A stretch of 64,000 nt of DNA from Oryzobacter telluris (lineage in GTDB: Bacteria; Actinomycetota; Actinomycetes; Actinomycetales; Dermatophilaceae): assembly GCF_043099285.1 (NCBI RefSeq), contig NZ_CP170723.1, positions 2,728,001 to 2,792,000 on the forward strand, written 5' to 3'. Below, one piece after another: positions 19,718 through 27,946 of the stretch. Below the pieces are notes generated by a model. That model searched no databases. It saw only the letters and a list, made by a program, of their open reading frames with translations, and was not told the DNA's origin. Positions within the stretch are counted from its first letter, which is position 1. The number at the start of each line of letters is the position of its first letter. A program made the translations under genes and the position numbers.

Positions 19718-19739
19718 GATGTGGAAACGGTTCCGCATC
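19718..19739. promoter_or_regulatory. LacI-type operator candidate upstream of the GH13 gene
   Basis: GATGTGGAA (19718-19726) and TTCCGCATC (19731-19739) form an inverted repeat with one mismatch around ACGG. The core GGAA-ACGG-TTCC resembles LacI-family operators that control sugar genes. It ends 9 nt before the GH13 ATG and lies in the promoter region shared with the divergent reductase. No LacI gene is in this window. Confidence 0.4.
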
Positions 19740-19748
19740 TCCGACACA

Positions 19749-21692
19749 ATGCGCACTGTGAGTGCACCGGTGCCACCGCCTTCGTCGACCGCGGTCGCCG
19801 CGCCCGAGTCCGCCCCGCGGGGGGTGCACGACCGCGAGACGATGATCGAGGCGCGGGTCGAGCGGTGGCGCCCCGACCTCGTCGGCGGGCTCTCCCTCCT
19901 CTACGGCGAGGAGCGCGCGCCGGCCCTCGCCGACGACCTCGTCGCCCTCGCGAGGGCGGCCTACGACGCCCGCTCGGACCGGCTGCACCGCCGCGACCTC
20001 GAGCGGCTGCTGCGCCCCGACTGGCTGCAGGACCCGGGGCTCGTCGGGTACGCCGCCTACACCGAGCGCTTCGCCGGCGACCTGCGCGGGGTCGCCGACC
20101 GCCTCCCCTACCTGCGCGAGCTGGGGGTCGGCTACCTGCACCTCATGCCGCTCCTGCGACCGCGCGAGGGCGACAGCGACGGCGGCTACGCCGTGGCCGA
20201 CTACCGCGCGGTGCGCCCCGACCTCGGCACGATGGACGACCTCGAGGCGCTGGCCGAGGAGCTCCACGACGCCGGGGTGAGCCTCGTCCTCGACCTCGTC
20301 CTCAACCACGTGGCGCGCGAGCACGAGTGGGCCGAGAAGGCCCGCGCCGGCGACCCCGTGTACCGCGACTACTTCCACGTGTTCCCGAACCGGACGATGC
20401 CCGACGCCTACGAGCGCAGCCTGCCCGAGGTCTTCCCCGACTTCGCGCCGGGCAACTTCACCTGGGACGACGAGGTGTCGGGCTGGGTGTGGACGACGTT
20501 CAACGAGTTCCAGTGGGACGTCAACTGGTCGAACCCGGCGGTCCTCACCGAGTACGCGGGCATCATCCTCGACCTCGCCAACCGCGGGGTCGACGTGCTG
20601 CGGCTCGACGCCATCGCCTTCATGTGGAAGCGCCTCGGCACCGACTGCCAGGGCGAGCCCGAGGTCCACGCCATCACCCAGGTGCTGCGGGCGGTGACCC
20701 GGATCGCGTGCCCGGCGGTGGCGTTCAAGGCCGAGGCGATCGTCGCCCCCACCAAGCTGCTCGCCTACCTCGGTGCGGGGTCGTACTCGGGCAAGGTCAG
20801 CGACCTCGCGTACCACAACAGCCTCATGGTGCAGGTGTGGTCGATGCTCGCCTCGAAGGACGTGCGCCTCGCCGCCCACACCCTCAGCCACCTTCCGCCG
20901 AAGCCGCCGAGCGCCACCTGGCTCACCTACCTGCGCTGCCACGACGACATCGGCTGGGCGATCATGGACGAGGACGCGTGGGCCCTCGGGGTCACCGGGC
21001 CGGGCCACCGCCAGTTCCTCGCCCGGTGGTACGCCGGCGACTTCCCCGGCTCCCCCGCGCGAGGGCTGGTCTTCCAGCACAACCCGGCCACCGGCGACAT
21101 GCGCACGAGCGGGGCCGCGGCCTCCCTCGTCGGGCTCGAGTCCGCGACCACCCCGGAGGAGGTCGACCTCGCCGTCGCGGCGCTGCGCCTGGCCCACGCC
21201 CTCGTCATCGGGTGGGGTGGCATCCCCGTCATCTGGAGCGGTGACGAGCTCGGCCAGACCAACGACCCCCACTGGGCCGACGAGCCCGGCCACCAGGACG
21301 ACAACCGCTGGGCCCACCGGCCGCGCCTCGACGACGACGCCGTGGCGCACCGGCACGACCCGGCCACCGTCGCCGGGCGGGTGTTCGAGGACGTCGTCGA
21401 GCTCGTGCGGGCGCGGGCGTCGCTCCCCCACCTCCACGGGTCGGTCGAGACGCGGATCGGTCCGGTCGACGACCCCGGCGTGCTCGTGACGGTGCGCGAG
21501 CACCCGGTCGGTCGGTTCGTCGGCGTCTACAACGTCACGCCCGAGCCGCGGCCCTGGTACGACCACCGGCTGCACGCGCTCGGCGTGGCGGACGCGCACG
21601 ACGCCATCACCGGCGCGGAGCTGCCCTGGAGCCACGGCACCGTGGTCCTCCCGCCCTACGGCGTCCTCTGGCTGACCACCCCCACCCCCTGA
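19749..21692 (+). CDS. Amylosucrase-like GH13 (subfamily 4) glycoside hydrolase/transferase
   Basis: 647 aa. Amylosucrases split sucrose and transfer glucose to make alpha-1,4-glucan. Residues ~85-180 start the (beta/alpha)8 barrel (LPYLRELGVGYLHLMPLLRP; DLVLNHVAREHEW). Catalytic residues are visible: nucleophile Asp287 in VDVLRLDAIAFMWK, acid/base Glu329 in FKAEAIVAP, and the transition-state pair H398-D399-D400 in CHDDIGWA. The HDDIGW form and length fit GH13_4 rather than trehalose synthase. The ATG at 19749 (MRTVSAPVP) is chosen; a GTG at 19758 is also possible. A LacI-type operator candidate precedes it. Sucrose versus other substrates cannot be settled here. Confidence 0.85.
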   Translation: MRTVSAPVPPPSSTAVAAPESAPRGVHDRETMIEARVERWRPDLVGGLSLLYGEERAPALADDLVALARAAYDARSDRLHRRDLERLLRPDWLQDPGLVGYAAYTERFAGDLRGVADRLPYLRELGVGYLHLMPLLRPREGDSDGGYAVADYRAVRPDLGTMDDLEALAEELHDAGVSLVLDLVLNHVAREHEWAEKARAGDPVYRDYFHVFPNRTMPDAYERSLPEVFPDFAPGNFTWDDEVSGWVWTTFNEFQWDVNWSNPAVLTEYAGIILDLANRGVDVLRLDAIAFMWKRLGTDCQGEPEVHAITQVLRAVTRIACPAVAFKAEAIVAPTKLLAYLGAGSYSGKVSDLAYHNSLMVQVWSMLASKDVRLAAHTLSHLPPKPPSATWLTYLRCHDDIGWAIMDEDAWALGVTGPGHRQFLARWYAGDFPGSPARGLVFQHNPATGDMRTSGAAASLVGLESATTPEEVDLAVAALRLAHALVIGWGGIPVIWSGDELGQTNDPHWADEPGHQDDNRWAHRPRLDDDAVAHRHDPATVAGRVFEDVVELVRARASLPHLHGSVETRIGPVDDPGVLVTVREHPVGRFVGVYNVTPEPRPWYDHRLHALGVADAHDAITGAELPWSHGTVVLPPYGVLWLTTPTP

Positions 21693-21703
21693 CCCCCCCT
21701 TCC

Positions 21704-21751
21704 CCGAACGTGTGTGAACACGCTCGTGTTCTCGGGCGAGTTCACACACGA
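21704..21751. repeat. Palindromic repeat element, copy A
   Basis: The left arm CGAACGTGTGTGAAC (from 21705) and right arm CGAGTTCACACACG (21737-21750) form an inverted repeat. A nested GAACACG-ct-CGTGTTC hairpin lies inside. The right arm supplies the last codons and TGA of the minus-strand AbiEi/DUF559 gene (stop 21742-21744). A closely related element lies upstream of that gene at 22694-22755. The element also sits 12 nt after the GH13 stop, where it may act as a terminator. Confidence 0.65.
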
Positions 21752-22650
21752 TGGCCGAGGCCCTGACGGACCTGCCCCATCACCGCGGGTTCCTCGAGCC
21801 GAAGCGCGAGGAGATCGAAGCGCAGGACCCGGTCGCCACCGAGCGTGACCGCGTTCTGGCGGAGGTTGTCGGCCGTCAGGGCCAAGCCCCAGCGGTGACC
21901 CGAGCCGTCGATCTCCACGACGAGATCCACCCCGTCCCAGCGTACGTCGAGGTAGATCCGTCCTCGGGGTCCTCGTCGCACCACCTGTCGATCGGGTTCG
22001 GGGATGCCATGGCGTCGGCACATCCCCGCGAAGTCCAGCTCTCCCAGTGAATGGGCTCCTGCGCAGACATCGAGCACGACCTGTCGGATGAAGGGTCGCC
22101 GCCCCCTGACACGGACGAGCGTCGCCGCTCGCAGCAACTGGGCGGGAACGACGATCCGCTGTTGGACCGACATCGCCAGGATGAGGGCGGCCTGCCGGTC
22201 GCTGGAGGCCCAGCCTGCCGCTCGGATCGCGGCGACCTCGGAGCGGGTTCTGGGCAAGCGGCCTTGCCCAAGGCCCTCGTCTTCGAGCCGACGCACGCGA
22301 TGCACCCTCACCCCGTCGACCGCGGGGCACCTCGAGTTGCGGGTCACGGACACGTGCACCAGTGGTTCGGCGAAGCCGGTGAGCCCGGCCGCGAGCAGGC
22401 TGCTCACGCCGTCGAGGGTCGCGACCTCGTGCCCGACTTCCCACACGCCGCGCGCCAGCTGGGCCACAGCCGGCAGTGGCCCCCGGTGCACGGCGATGGT
22501 GTGGGCTCCGTGCACCGCCCACCGCAGTCCAGCGACCTCTCGGGCGACGGCGTTCCTGTCGACGCCCAGGCGTGCGAGGTCGCGCCGTGAGACGACGCCA
22601 CCGTGTCCCCCGGCGAGATCCTCGATGCGGCGACGAACGGCATCTCGCAC
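21742..22650 (-). CDS. AbiEi-like winged-helix + DUF559 (Vsr-like) endonuclease-domain protein
   Basis: 302 aa, GTG start. Residues ~15-58 match the AbiEi antitoxin N-terminal winged helix (GGVVSRRDLARLGVDRNAV, then LRWAVHGAH). Residues ~230-290 match DUF559/Vsr-like nuclease folds: YLDVRWDG, LVVEIDGSGH, then DNLRQNAVTL and GDRVLRF. Possible active-site residues are D235, E246, D248, H252 and R264. This architecture is common in Actinobacteria but uncharacterised. It has no partner toxin or methylase next to it. It is bracketed by two copies of a palindromic repeat, one of which contains its stop codon. Confidence 0.8.
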   Translation of the reverse strand: MRDAVRRRIEDLAGGHGGVVSRRDLARLGVDRNAVAREVAGLRWAVHGAHTIAVHRGPLPAVAQLARGVWEVGHEVATLDGVSSLLAAGLTGFAEPLVHVSVTRNSRCPAVDGVRVHRVRRLEDEGLGQGRLPRTRSEVAAIRAAGWASSDRQAALILAMSVQQRIVVPAQLLRAATLVRVRGRRPFIRQVVLDVCAGAHSLGELDFAGMCRRHGIPEPDRQVVRRGPRGRIYLDVRWDGVDLVVEIDGSGHRWGLALTADNLRQNAVTLGGDRVLRFDLLALRLEEPAVMGQVRQGLGHRV

Positions 22651-22693
22651 GTCGCCAGACTGCTCCGATCCGGCCGAGCCCCGACGCGGTCAT

Positions 22694-22755
22694 CCACAGC
22701 CCCGCGAACGTGTGTGTACTCGCCGCGATATCCGGGCGAGTTCACACACGTTCGG
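22694..22755. repeat. Palindromic repeat element, copy B
   Basis: CGAACGTGTGTGTACTCGCC (22705-22724) pairs with GGCGAGTTCACACACGTTCG (22735-22754), a 20-bp stem with a single mismatch and a loop of about 10 nt. The same arms occur in copy A at 21704-21751. It follows the TauE-family stop (22758-22760) by 3 nt and lies 55 nt upstream of the AbiEi/DUF559 start, so it may terminate the proS-HAD-TauE operon as well as mark a repeat family. Confidence 0.75.
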
Positions 22756-22757
22756 CG

Positions 22758-23537
22758 TCACCAGAGGCCGGCGAGGTCGCCGCCGATCCGGATGACGAAC
22801 GCGCCGACGATGACGACGAAGACGGCCCGCACGAACCCGCTGCCGAAGCGCACCGCCGTGCGGGCACCGACCCAGCCGCCGACGAGGTTCGCCGCCGCCA
22901 TCACGGCCCCGACCTTCCACACCACGTGCCCGCCCGGCACGAACACCGTCAGCGCGCCGAGGTTGGTGGCGAAGTTGGCGATCTTGGCCTTGGCGCTCGC
23001 CTCGAGGAACGCGTAGCCCATGAGCCCGACGAGCGCGAACACCATGAACGACCCCGTCCCCGGCCCCAGCGCCCCGTCGTAGACCCCGATGACGAAGCCG
23101 GTCAGCATCGCCGTGACGGTGTGCCGGTGGCCCGACCAGCGCAGCTGCGTGGCCTCGCCCAGCGACGGCCGCAGTAGCGTGTAGGCCCCCACCGCGACGA
23201 GCAGCACGAGGATCACCGGGTTGAACAGCGCCTTGGGGATGTGCAGCCCGATGAGCGCGCCGCCGATCGCCCCCACGTAGGCGACGAGCGCCATCGGCAG
23301 GGCGGTGCGCAGGTCGGGCCGCACCCGCCGCCAGTACGTCAGCGACGCCGTGGCGGTCCCCCACACCGAGCCGAACTTGTTCGTCGCGAGCACCTGCGCC
23401 GGCGTCGCCCCGGGCAGCCCGAGGAGGAGGGCCGGCAGCTGGATGAGGCCGCCTCCCCCGACGACCGCGTCGACCCACCCGGCGACGAACCCCGCCAGCC
23501 CGAGGAGGAGGACGACCTCGAGGGTCGGGTCGGTCAC
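22758..23537 (-). CDS. TauE/SafE family anion (sulfite/organosulfonate) exporter
   Basis: 259 aa, about eight membrane helices. The signature is seen twice as inverted halves: FVAGWVDAVVGGGGLIQLPALLL at the N-terminus (glycine-rich segment, residues ~17-39) and FVIGVYDGALGPGTGSFMVF in the second half. Family members move sulfite, sulfoacetate or related anions; the substrate here is unknown. The GTG start at 23537 overlaps the HAD stop (GTGA). Confidence 0.88.
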   Translation of the reverse strand: MTDPTLEVVLLLGLAGFVAGWVDAVVGGGGLIQLPALLLGLPGATPAQVLATNKFGSVWGTATASLTYWRRVRPDLRTALPMALVAYVGAIGGALIGLHIPKALFNPVILVLLVAVGAYTLLRPSLGEATQLRWSGHRHTVTAMLTGFVIGVYDGALGPGTGSFMVFALVGLMGYAFLEASAKAKIANFATNLGALTVFVPGGHVVWKVGAVMAAANLVGGWVGARTAVRFGSGFVRAVFVVIVGAFVIRIGGDLAGLW

Positions 23538-24313
23538 GACGCGGGGGGCGAGCCGTCGGTCGCGCCCCGCCAGGCGTCGACCACGGCGAGGACGTCGAGC
23601 AGCTCGTGCGCCCGCGCGTCCGGCTCGGCCGACACCTCGACCCGCTGCGACTGCGGGATGTCGCTGTGCGGCACCAGGATCGCGCGCATCCCGACCTGCT
23701 GCGGCCCGTGGACGTCCTCGAAGAGCCGGTCACCGACGTACACCGACCGCGACGGCTCGACCCCGAGGGCGCGGCACACCGCACGGAACGCCTCGGGGTG
23801 CGGCTTCACGTGGTCGATCTCGCTGGAGTACACGTCGGCGTCGATGAGGTCGAGGACACCGTCGCGCTCGAAGATGCCGCGGTGGTACTCGCGTGACCAG
23901 ATGGTGTTCGACAGCACGCCGACCTTGATCCCCCTGTCGCGCAACGCCTCCCAGAGCGGACGCACCTGCGGGTCGGTGAAGGTGTGCGGCTCCCAGTACC
24001 CCTGGTACGCCGCGAGGGCGAGGTGGTGCCGGTCGTGCTCGGCGTCGACCCCGGCCTCGTCGAGGATGTCGGCGAGCGCCGCGCTGCGGTGGTCGTCGCG
24101 GCCGCGGCGCCACGCCGCGCTCTCCACCTCGAGAATGCGGTCGGCGAGCCGGTGCGCCTCGGCCAGGTCGTCCTCCGAGACCTCGGACGAGCCGAACGGC
24201 ACCCCGTGCACCTCCCGGGCGAAGACGCGCCACTGCTCCGGGAGGTCGACGTCGTGCCAGGGCGTCAGCGTGCCGCCCCAGTCGAAGACGACGGCGTCGA
24301 CGCCGCCCGTCAC
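23534..24313 (-). CDS. HAD-superfamily hydrolase
   Basis: 259 aa. Motif I is VVFDWGGTLTPWHD with Asp11 as predicted nucleophile; the +2 position is Gly rather than the usual Asp, as in other 'FDWGGTL' members. A helical cap (residues ~45-115) follows, then motif II VGVLSNT, motif III Lys in HVKPHPEAF, and motif IV VYVGDRLFEDVHGPQQVGM. Probably a small-molecule phosphatase of unknown substrate. The GTG at 24313 overlaps the proS stop (GTGA) and its own stop overlaps the TauE start, so proS-HAD-TauE is one coupled unit. Confidence 0.87.
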   Translation of the reverse strand: MTGGVDAVVFDWGGTLTPWHDVDLPEQWRVFAREVHGVPFGSSEVSEDDLAEAHRLADRILEVESAAWRRGRDDHRSAALADILDEAGVDAEHDRHHLALAAYQGYWEPHTFTDPQVRPLWEALRDRGIKVGVLSNTIWSREYHRGIFERDGVLDLIDADVYSSEIDHVKPHPEAFRAVCRALGVEPSRSVYVGDRLFEDVHGPQQVGMRAILVPHSDIPQSQRVEVSAEPDARAHELLDVLAVVDAWRGATDGSPPAS

Positions 24314-26079
24314 GCGCGGCCGATCTCGGCGAGGATCTCCTGCACCGCACCGGCCACGGCGACCTCGCGCCGCTCGCCCGAGCGACGGTCCTTGACCTCG
24401 ATGGTGCCGTCGGCGAGGCCGCGGCCCACGACGACGATCGTCGGCACACCGATGAGCTCGGCGTCCTTGAACTTCACGCCGGGGCTGGCCTGGCGGCGGT
24501 CGTCGAGGAGCACGTCGACCCCGCGCGCCTCGAGCTCGCGGGTGAGCTCCTCGGCGTAGATGGCGACGGCCTCGTCCTTGCCCGTGGCCACGAGGTGCAC
24601 GTCGAACGGCGCGAGGGCGCGCGGCCACACCAGGCCGAGCTCGTCGTGGTTGCCCTCGGCCACGCACGCGACGGCACGGGACACCCCGACGCCGTAGCTG
24701 CCCATGATGACGGTGCGCAGCTTGCCGTTCTCGTCGAGGACCTTGAGGTCGAGCGCCTCCGCGTACTTGGTGCCGAGCTGGAAGATGTGCCCCATCTCGA
24801 TGCCGCGCGCCGACTCCAGGCCGTGGCCGCACGAAGGGCAGGCGTCGCCGTCGCGGACCTCCGCGGCCTCGATGGTGCCGTCGGCGGTGAAGTCGCGCCC
24901 GGCCACGAGGTCGATGACGTGGCGCCCGCTCTCGTCGGCGCCGGTCACCCACGCGGTGCCCTCGGAGACCCGCGGGTCGAGGAGGTAGCGGATGCCGGTG
25001 CTCTTCTCGAGGCCGAGCGCACCGGGGCCGATGTAGCCCTTGGCCAGCGTCGGGTAGCGGGCGAAGTCCTTCTCGTCGAACGCCTCGACGCGGGCCGGCT
25101 CGACCTGCGCGCCGAGCCGCTTCTCGTCGACGTCGCGGTCGCCGGCGAGTCCGATGGCCAGCGGCTCGCGCGTGCCGTCGGGGTGCACGAGCATGACGAC
25201 GACGTTCTTCAGCGTGTCGGCGGCGGTCCACTCACGCCCGTCCTCGCGCGCGAAGGCCGCGTTGAGGTGGTTGACCAGCGTCTCGATGGTCGGGGTGTCG
25301 GGGGTGTCCTCGACGTGCGCGGCGGGGGTGCCGGACGCGTCGACGGCGTCGGGGACCGGCACGCGGACGGCCTCGACGTTGGCGGCGAACCCGCAGTTGG
25401 TGCAGCGGACGTAGGTGTCCTCGCCGTTCTCGGCGGTCGCGAGGAACTCCTCGGACTTCGAGCCGCCCATCGCCCCCGCCATCGCCTGGACGATGACGTA
25501 GTGGAAGCCGAGCCGGTCGAAGATCCGGACGTAGGCGTCGCGGTGCAGCTGGTAGCTCTTGTCGAGGCCGGCCTCGTCGATGTCGAAGGAGTAGCTGTCC
25601 TTCATCACGAACTCGCGCCCGCGCAGCACGCCGGCGCGCGGCCTCGCCTCGTCGCGGTACTTCGTCTGGATCTGGTAGATCGACAGCGGCAGGTCCTTGT
25701 ACGAGGAGTACAGGTCCTTGACGGTGAGGGTGAACATCTCCTCGTGCGTCGGGCCGAGGAGGTAGTCGGCGCCCTTGCGGTCCTGGAGACGGAAGACGTT
25801 GTCGCCGTACTCCTGCCAGCGGCCGCTCGCCTCGTAGGGCTCGCGCGGCAGCAGGGCGGGGAAGAGCAGCTCCTGGGAGCCGATGGCGTCCATCTCCTGG
25901 CGCACGATCGTCTCGACGCGGCGCAGCACCTTCAGGCCGAGCGGGAGCCAGGTGTAGATGCCGGGGCTCACCCGTCGGATGTAGCCCGCCCGGACGAGGA
26001 GCTGGTGGCTCGGGACCTCGGCGTCCGCCGGGTTCTCGCGAAGGGTTCGCAGGAACAGGGTCGACATGCGCATGGCCAC
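24310..26079 (-). CDS. proS: Prolyl-tRNA synthetase
   Basis: 589 aa, bacterial type with the editing insertion. It charges tRNA-Pro. Class II motifs: LPLGLKVLRRVETIVRQEMD (motif 1 region), GPTHEEMFT and KYRDEARPRAGVLRGREFVM (motif 2), and MGSYGVGVSRAVA (motif 3). The insertion domain spans about residues 220-400. The C-terminal anticodon-binding domain is at about 480-589. The start is set at GTG 26079 (VAMRMSTLFLRTLRENPADA) because GGAG lies 7 nt upstream and family members begin MxxRMSTLF; ATGs at 26073 and 26067 are alternatives. It leads the HAD and TauE genes. Confidence 0.95.
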   Translation of the reverse strand: MAMRMSTLFLRTLRENPADAEVPSHQLLVRAGYIRRVSPGIYTWLPLGLKVLRRVETIVRQEMDAIGSQELLFPALLPREPYEASGRWQEYGDNVFRLQDRKGADYLLGPTHEEMFTLTVKDLYSSYKDLPLSIYQIQTKYRDEARPRAGVLRGREFVMKDSYSFDIDEAGLDKSYQLHRDAYVRIFDRLGFHYVIVQAMAGAMGGSKSEEFLATAENGEDTYVRCTNCGFAANVEAVRVPVPDAVDASGTPAAHVEDTPDTPTIETLVNHLNAAFAREDGREWTAADTLKNVVVMLVHPDGTREPLAIGLAGDRDVDEKRLGAQVEPARVEAFDEKDFARYPTLAKGYIGPGALGLEKSTGIRYLLDPRVSEGTAWVTGADESGRHVIDLVAGRDFTADGTIEAAEVRDGDACPSCGHGLESARGIEMGHIFQLGTKYAEALDLKVLDENGKLRTVIMGSYGVGVSRAVACVAEGNHDELGLVWPRALAPFDVHLVATGKDEAVAIYAEELTRELEARGVDVLLDDRRQASPGVKFKDAELIGVPTIVVVGRGLADGTIEVKDRRSGERREVAVAGAVQEILAEIGRA

Positions 26080-26159
26080 GGGAAGGCTCCGTCGGTGGTG
26101 GGGTGGTGAACCCGCCAAGGATAACGACGCGCCGGGCCGGCCAGCGCCCCGGTTCCGGC

Positions 26160-26576
26160 TCAGCCCTGGGGCAGGCCCAGGTCGTTGCGGTAGGCCCGGA
26201 TGCCGGAGATCCGCCCGTCGCGGACGGTGAACAAGTGGCACACCATGCTCACGAGGTCGCGGCCGTCGTGGTGGAGGGTCGAGCGCTGCTCGACGAGGAC
26301 GTCCTCCCCGGCGAGGACGACGTTGACGTCCTCGGTGGTCAGGCTGGTCGCCGTGTTGATGGGCGCGCGCAGCCGTTCGAGGATCTCGTCGGCCGAGCGG
26401 TGCACGACGCGCCAGGGGTCGTGGCCCCAGGCGGCGGCGAGCTGGATGGTGGCGTCGGGGTGGAAGTAGGCGCGCACGGCCTCGAAGTCCTGCGCGTCTC
26501 GGCTCGTCCGGGCCTGCTGCGCCGCCGCGAGGTAGCCGGTGACGAGCGTGACGGGGTCGGACGCCTCCTGCACCAT
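26160..26576 (-). CDS. SnoaL/NTF2-like family protein
   Basis: 138 aa, a single cone-shaped NTF2-like domain. Visible features are an N-terminal helix pair, FEAVRAYFHPDATIQLAAAWG and the strands VLVEQRSTLHHDGRDLVSMV, CHLFTVRDGRISGIRAY. Such proteins are isomerases, dehydratases or ligand binders; the substrate cannot be inferred. It lies 80 nt upstream of proS on the same strand and 43 nt after the GNAT gene. Confidence 0.75.
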   Translation of the reverse strand: MVQEASDPVTLVTGYLAAAQQARTSRDAQDFEAVRAYFHPDATIQLAAAWGHDPWRVVHRSADEILERLRAPINTATSLTTEDVNVVLAGEDVLVEQRSTLHHDGRDLVSMVCHLFTVRDGRISGIRAYRNDLGLPQG

Positions 26577-26619
26577 CTCGCGATCGTCCCACCGCCGGCC
26601 CGCGCTGGCCAGCCGGAGG

Positions 26620-27486
26620 TCAGCGCACGGTCTCCTCGTAGCGCGCCCTCAGCCCGGCGTCGCGGAACCCGACCCGGAGGTAGAGGTCGTGCGCCGCGTT
26701 GTCGACGTTCACGGTGAGCCAGGCCTGCTCGCAGCCAACCTTGCGCAGCGCCCGCAGCGAGCGCACCACGAGGTGCGCACCGAGGCCGCGGCCCCGCCAC
26801 GCGGGGACCACGCCGACCTGGTCGATCCAGTCGTCGAGCAGCGTGACGAACCCGACCGGCGTGCCCGCGGCGTCGAGGACGACCCGCGAGGCCGTGGGCC
26901 GGAACCCCTCCTCCTCGGCGACGTCGCCCACCCACTCCTCGAGGGGCGGGTCGGGGAAGCCCGGCCGGTCGGAGAAGGAGCGGCGGTAGGCCTCGTGGAA
27001 GAGCGGCGCGGTCTCGTCGGTCCAGCGCTCGGAGGTCAGGCCCGCGGGTCGCTTGATCCTGGGCACGTCGACGAGGTCGTGGCGCATCACGTGCTCGGCG
27101 AACGTGCGCACCAGGCCGAGCTCGGTCACCAGCGCGTCCCACTCGGGCGAGGTGGTCTCCACCGCGACGCGCAGCAGCGAGCCCCCGGACCGTTCGCGGC
27201 ACCAGGCGACGAGGGCGTGCCCGAGCCCCTGCCCGCGGGCCGACGGGTGCACCAGGCCGGCCGCGGTGCGGTGGCCCGTCCCGTCGACGAACACCGACGC
27301 CGCGGCGATGACGTCCCCGGTCTCGTCGGTGCCGACGATCCCCGGTCCCTGGAGGAAGTAGCGGCGCAGCATCGGCTCGCCCGCGAGGTGCGGGAGCCCA
27401 CCGTCGCGCTCGAGGCAGCAGGCGGCCAGGTGGTGCACCAGGGACAGGTCGTCCTCGGTGAGCGGGCGCCACACCGGCGTGGACAC
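26620..27486 (-). CDS. Tandem-GNAT N-acetyltransferase (MshD-like architecture)
   Basis: 288 aa with two GNAT domains. The first has HPSARGQGLGHALVAW (~residues 80-95), the second VVPAWRGRGLGAHLVVRSLRAL and the terminal NVDNAAHDLYLRVGF (~225-280), both acetyl-CoA-binding motifs. Two-domain GNATs in Actinobacteria include mycothiol synthase MshD, but sequence context here gives no mycothiol partner. It is followed by an NTF2-like gene and preceded by a DoxX-like gene on the same strand. Confidence 0.8.
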   Translation of the reverse strand: MSTPVWRPLTEDDLSLVHHLAACCLERDGGLPHLAGEPMLRRYFLQGPGIVGTDETGDVIAAASVFVDGTGHRTAAGLVHPSARGQGLGHALVAWCRERSGGSLLRVAVETTSPEWDALVTELGLVRTFAEHVMRHDLVDVPRIKRPAGLTSERWTDETAPLFHEAYRRSFSDRPGFPDPPLEEWVGDVAEEEGFRPTASRVVLDAAGTPVGFVTLLDDWIDQVGVVPAWRGRGLGAHLVVRSLRALRKVGCEQAWLTVNVDNAAHDLYLRVGFRDAGLRARYEETVR

Positions 27487-27498
27487 GAGCGCGGTCCC

Positions 27499-27894
27499 TC
27501 AGCGACCGGTGGCGCGCAGCGCCGTCCGGATGAGCGGCCACTGCAGCGGGAGCCGCGCGACCGTGGCGGCGAAGGTCGCCCGCGACCCGGTGTCGCCGCG
27601 GCGGGCCGCCCGCTTGCCGTGGTCGACGCTCATCTGCACGTTGGCCGGGAACACCCCCACGAGCAGCGCGGCCGACGCCCAGCCTGCCGCCTTTCGCGTC
27701 GACGGCACCAGCAGCCCTGCGGCGCAGGCGATCTCCAGAACCCCGCTCGCGTGGACCAGCAGCCGCTTGCGGGGCAGGACGTGAGGGACCATCCCCTCGT
27801 AGACCTCCGGGCGCACGAGGTGGATGACGCCGGAGGTCGCGAGGATCGTCGCGAGCCCGGCGACGTCACGGGTCAGGGGCGGTGCGGGGGCCAT
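27499..27894 (-). CDS. DoxX-like small membrane protein
   Basis: 131 aa from ATG 27894 (MAPAPPLTRDVAG). Four hydrophobic segments are visible: LATILATSGVIHLV, LLVHASGVLEIACAAGLLV, AAGWASAALLVGVFPANV, and a short C-terminal stretch. The RPEVYEGMVPHVLP loop and PANVQMSVDHGK motif are typical of DoxX-like proteins. Function is unknown. An in-frame start at 27933 is possible but adds non-conserved sequence. Confidence 0.75.
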   Translation of the reverse strand: MAPAPPLTRDVAGLATILATSGVIHLVRPEVYEGMVPHVLPRKRLLVHASGVLEIACAAGLLVPSTRKAAGWASAALLVGVFPANVQMSVDHGKRAARRGDTGSRATFAATVARLPLQWPLIRTALRATGR

Positions 27895-27946
27895 GCCTGA
27901 TCCAACCACCCGCGGCGAGCCCGCTTCGACCACCGGGCGGCGAAGG

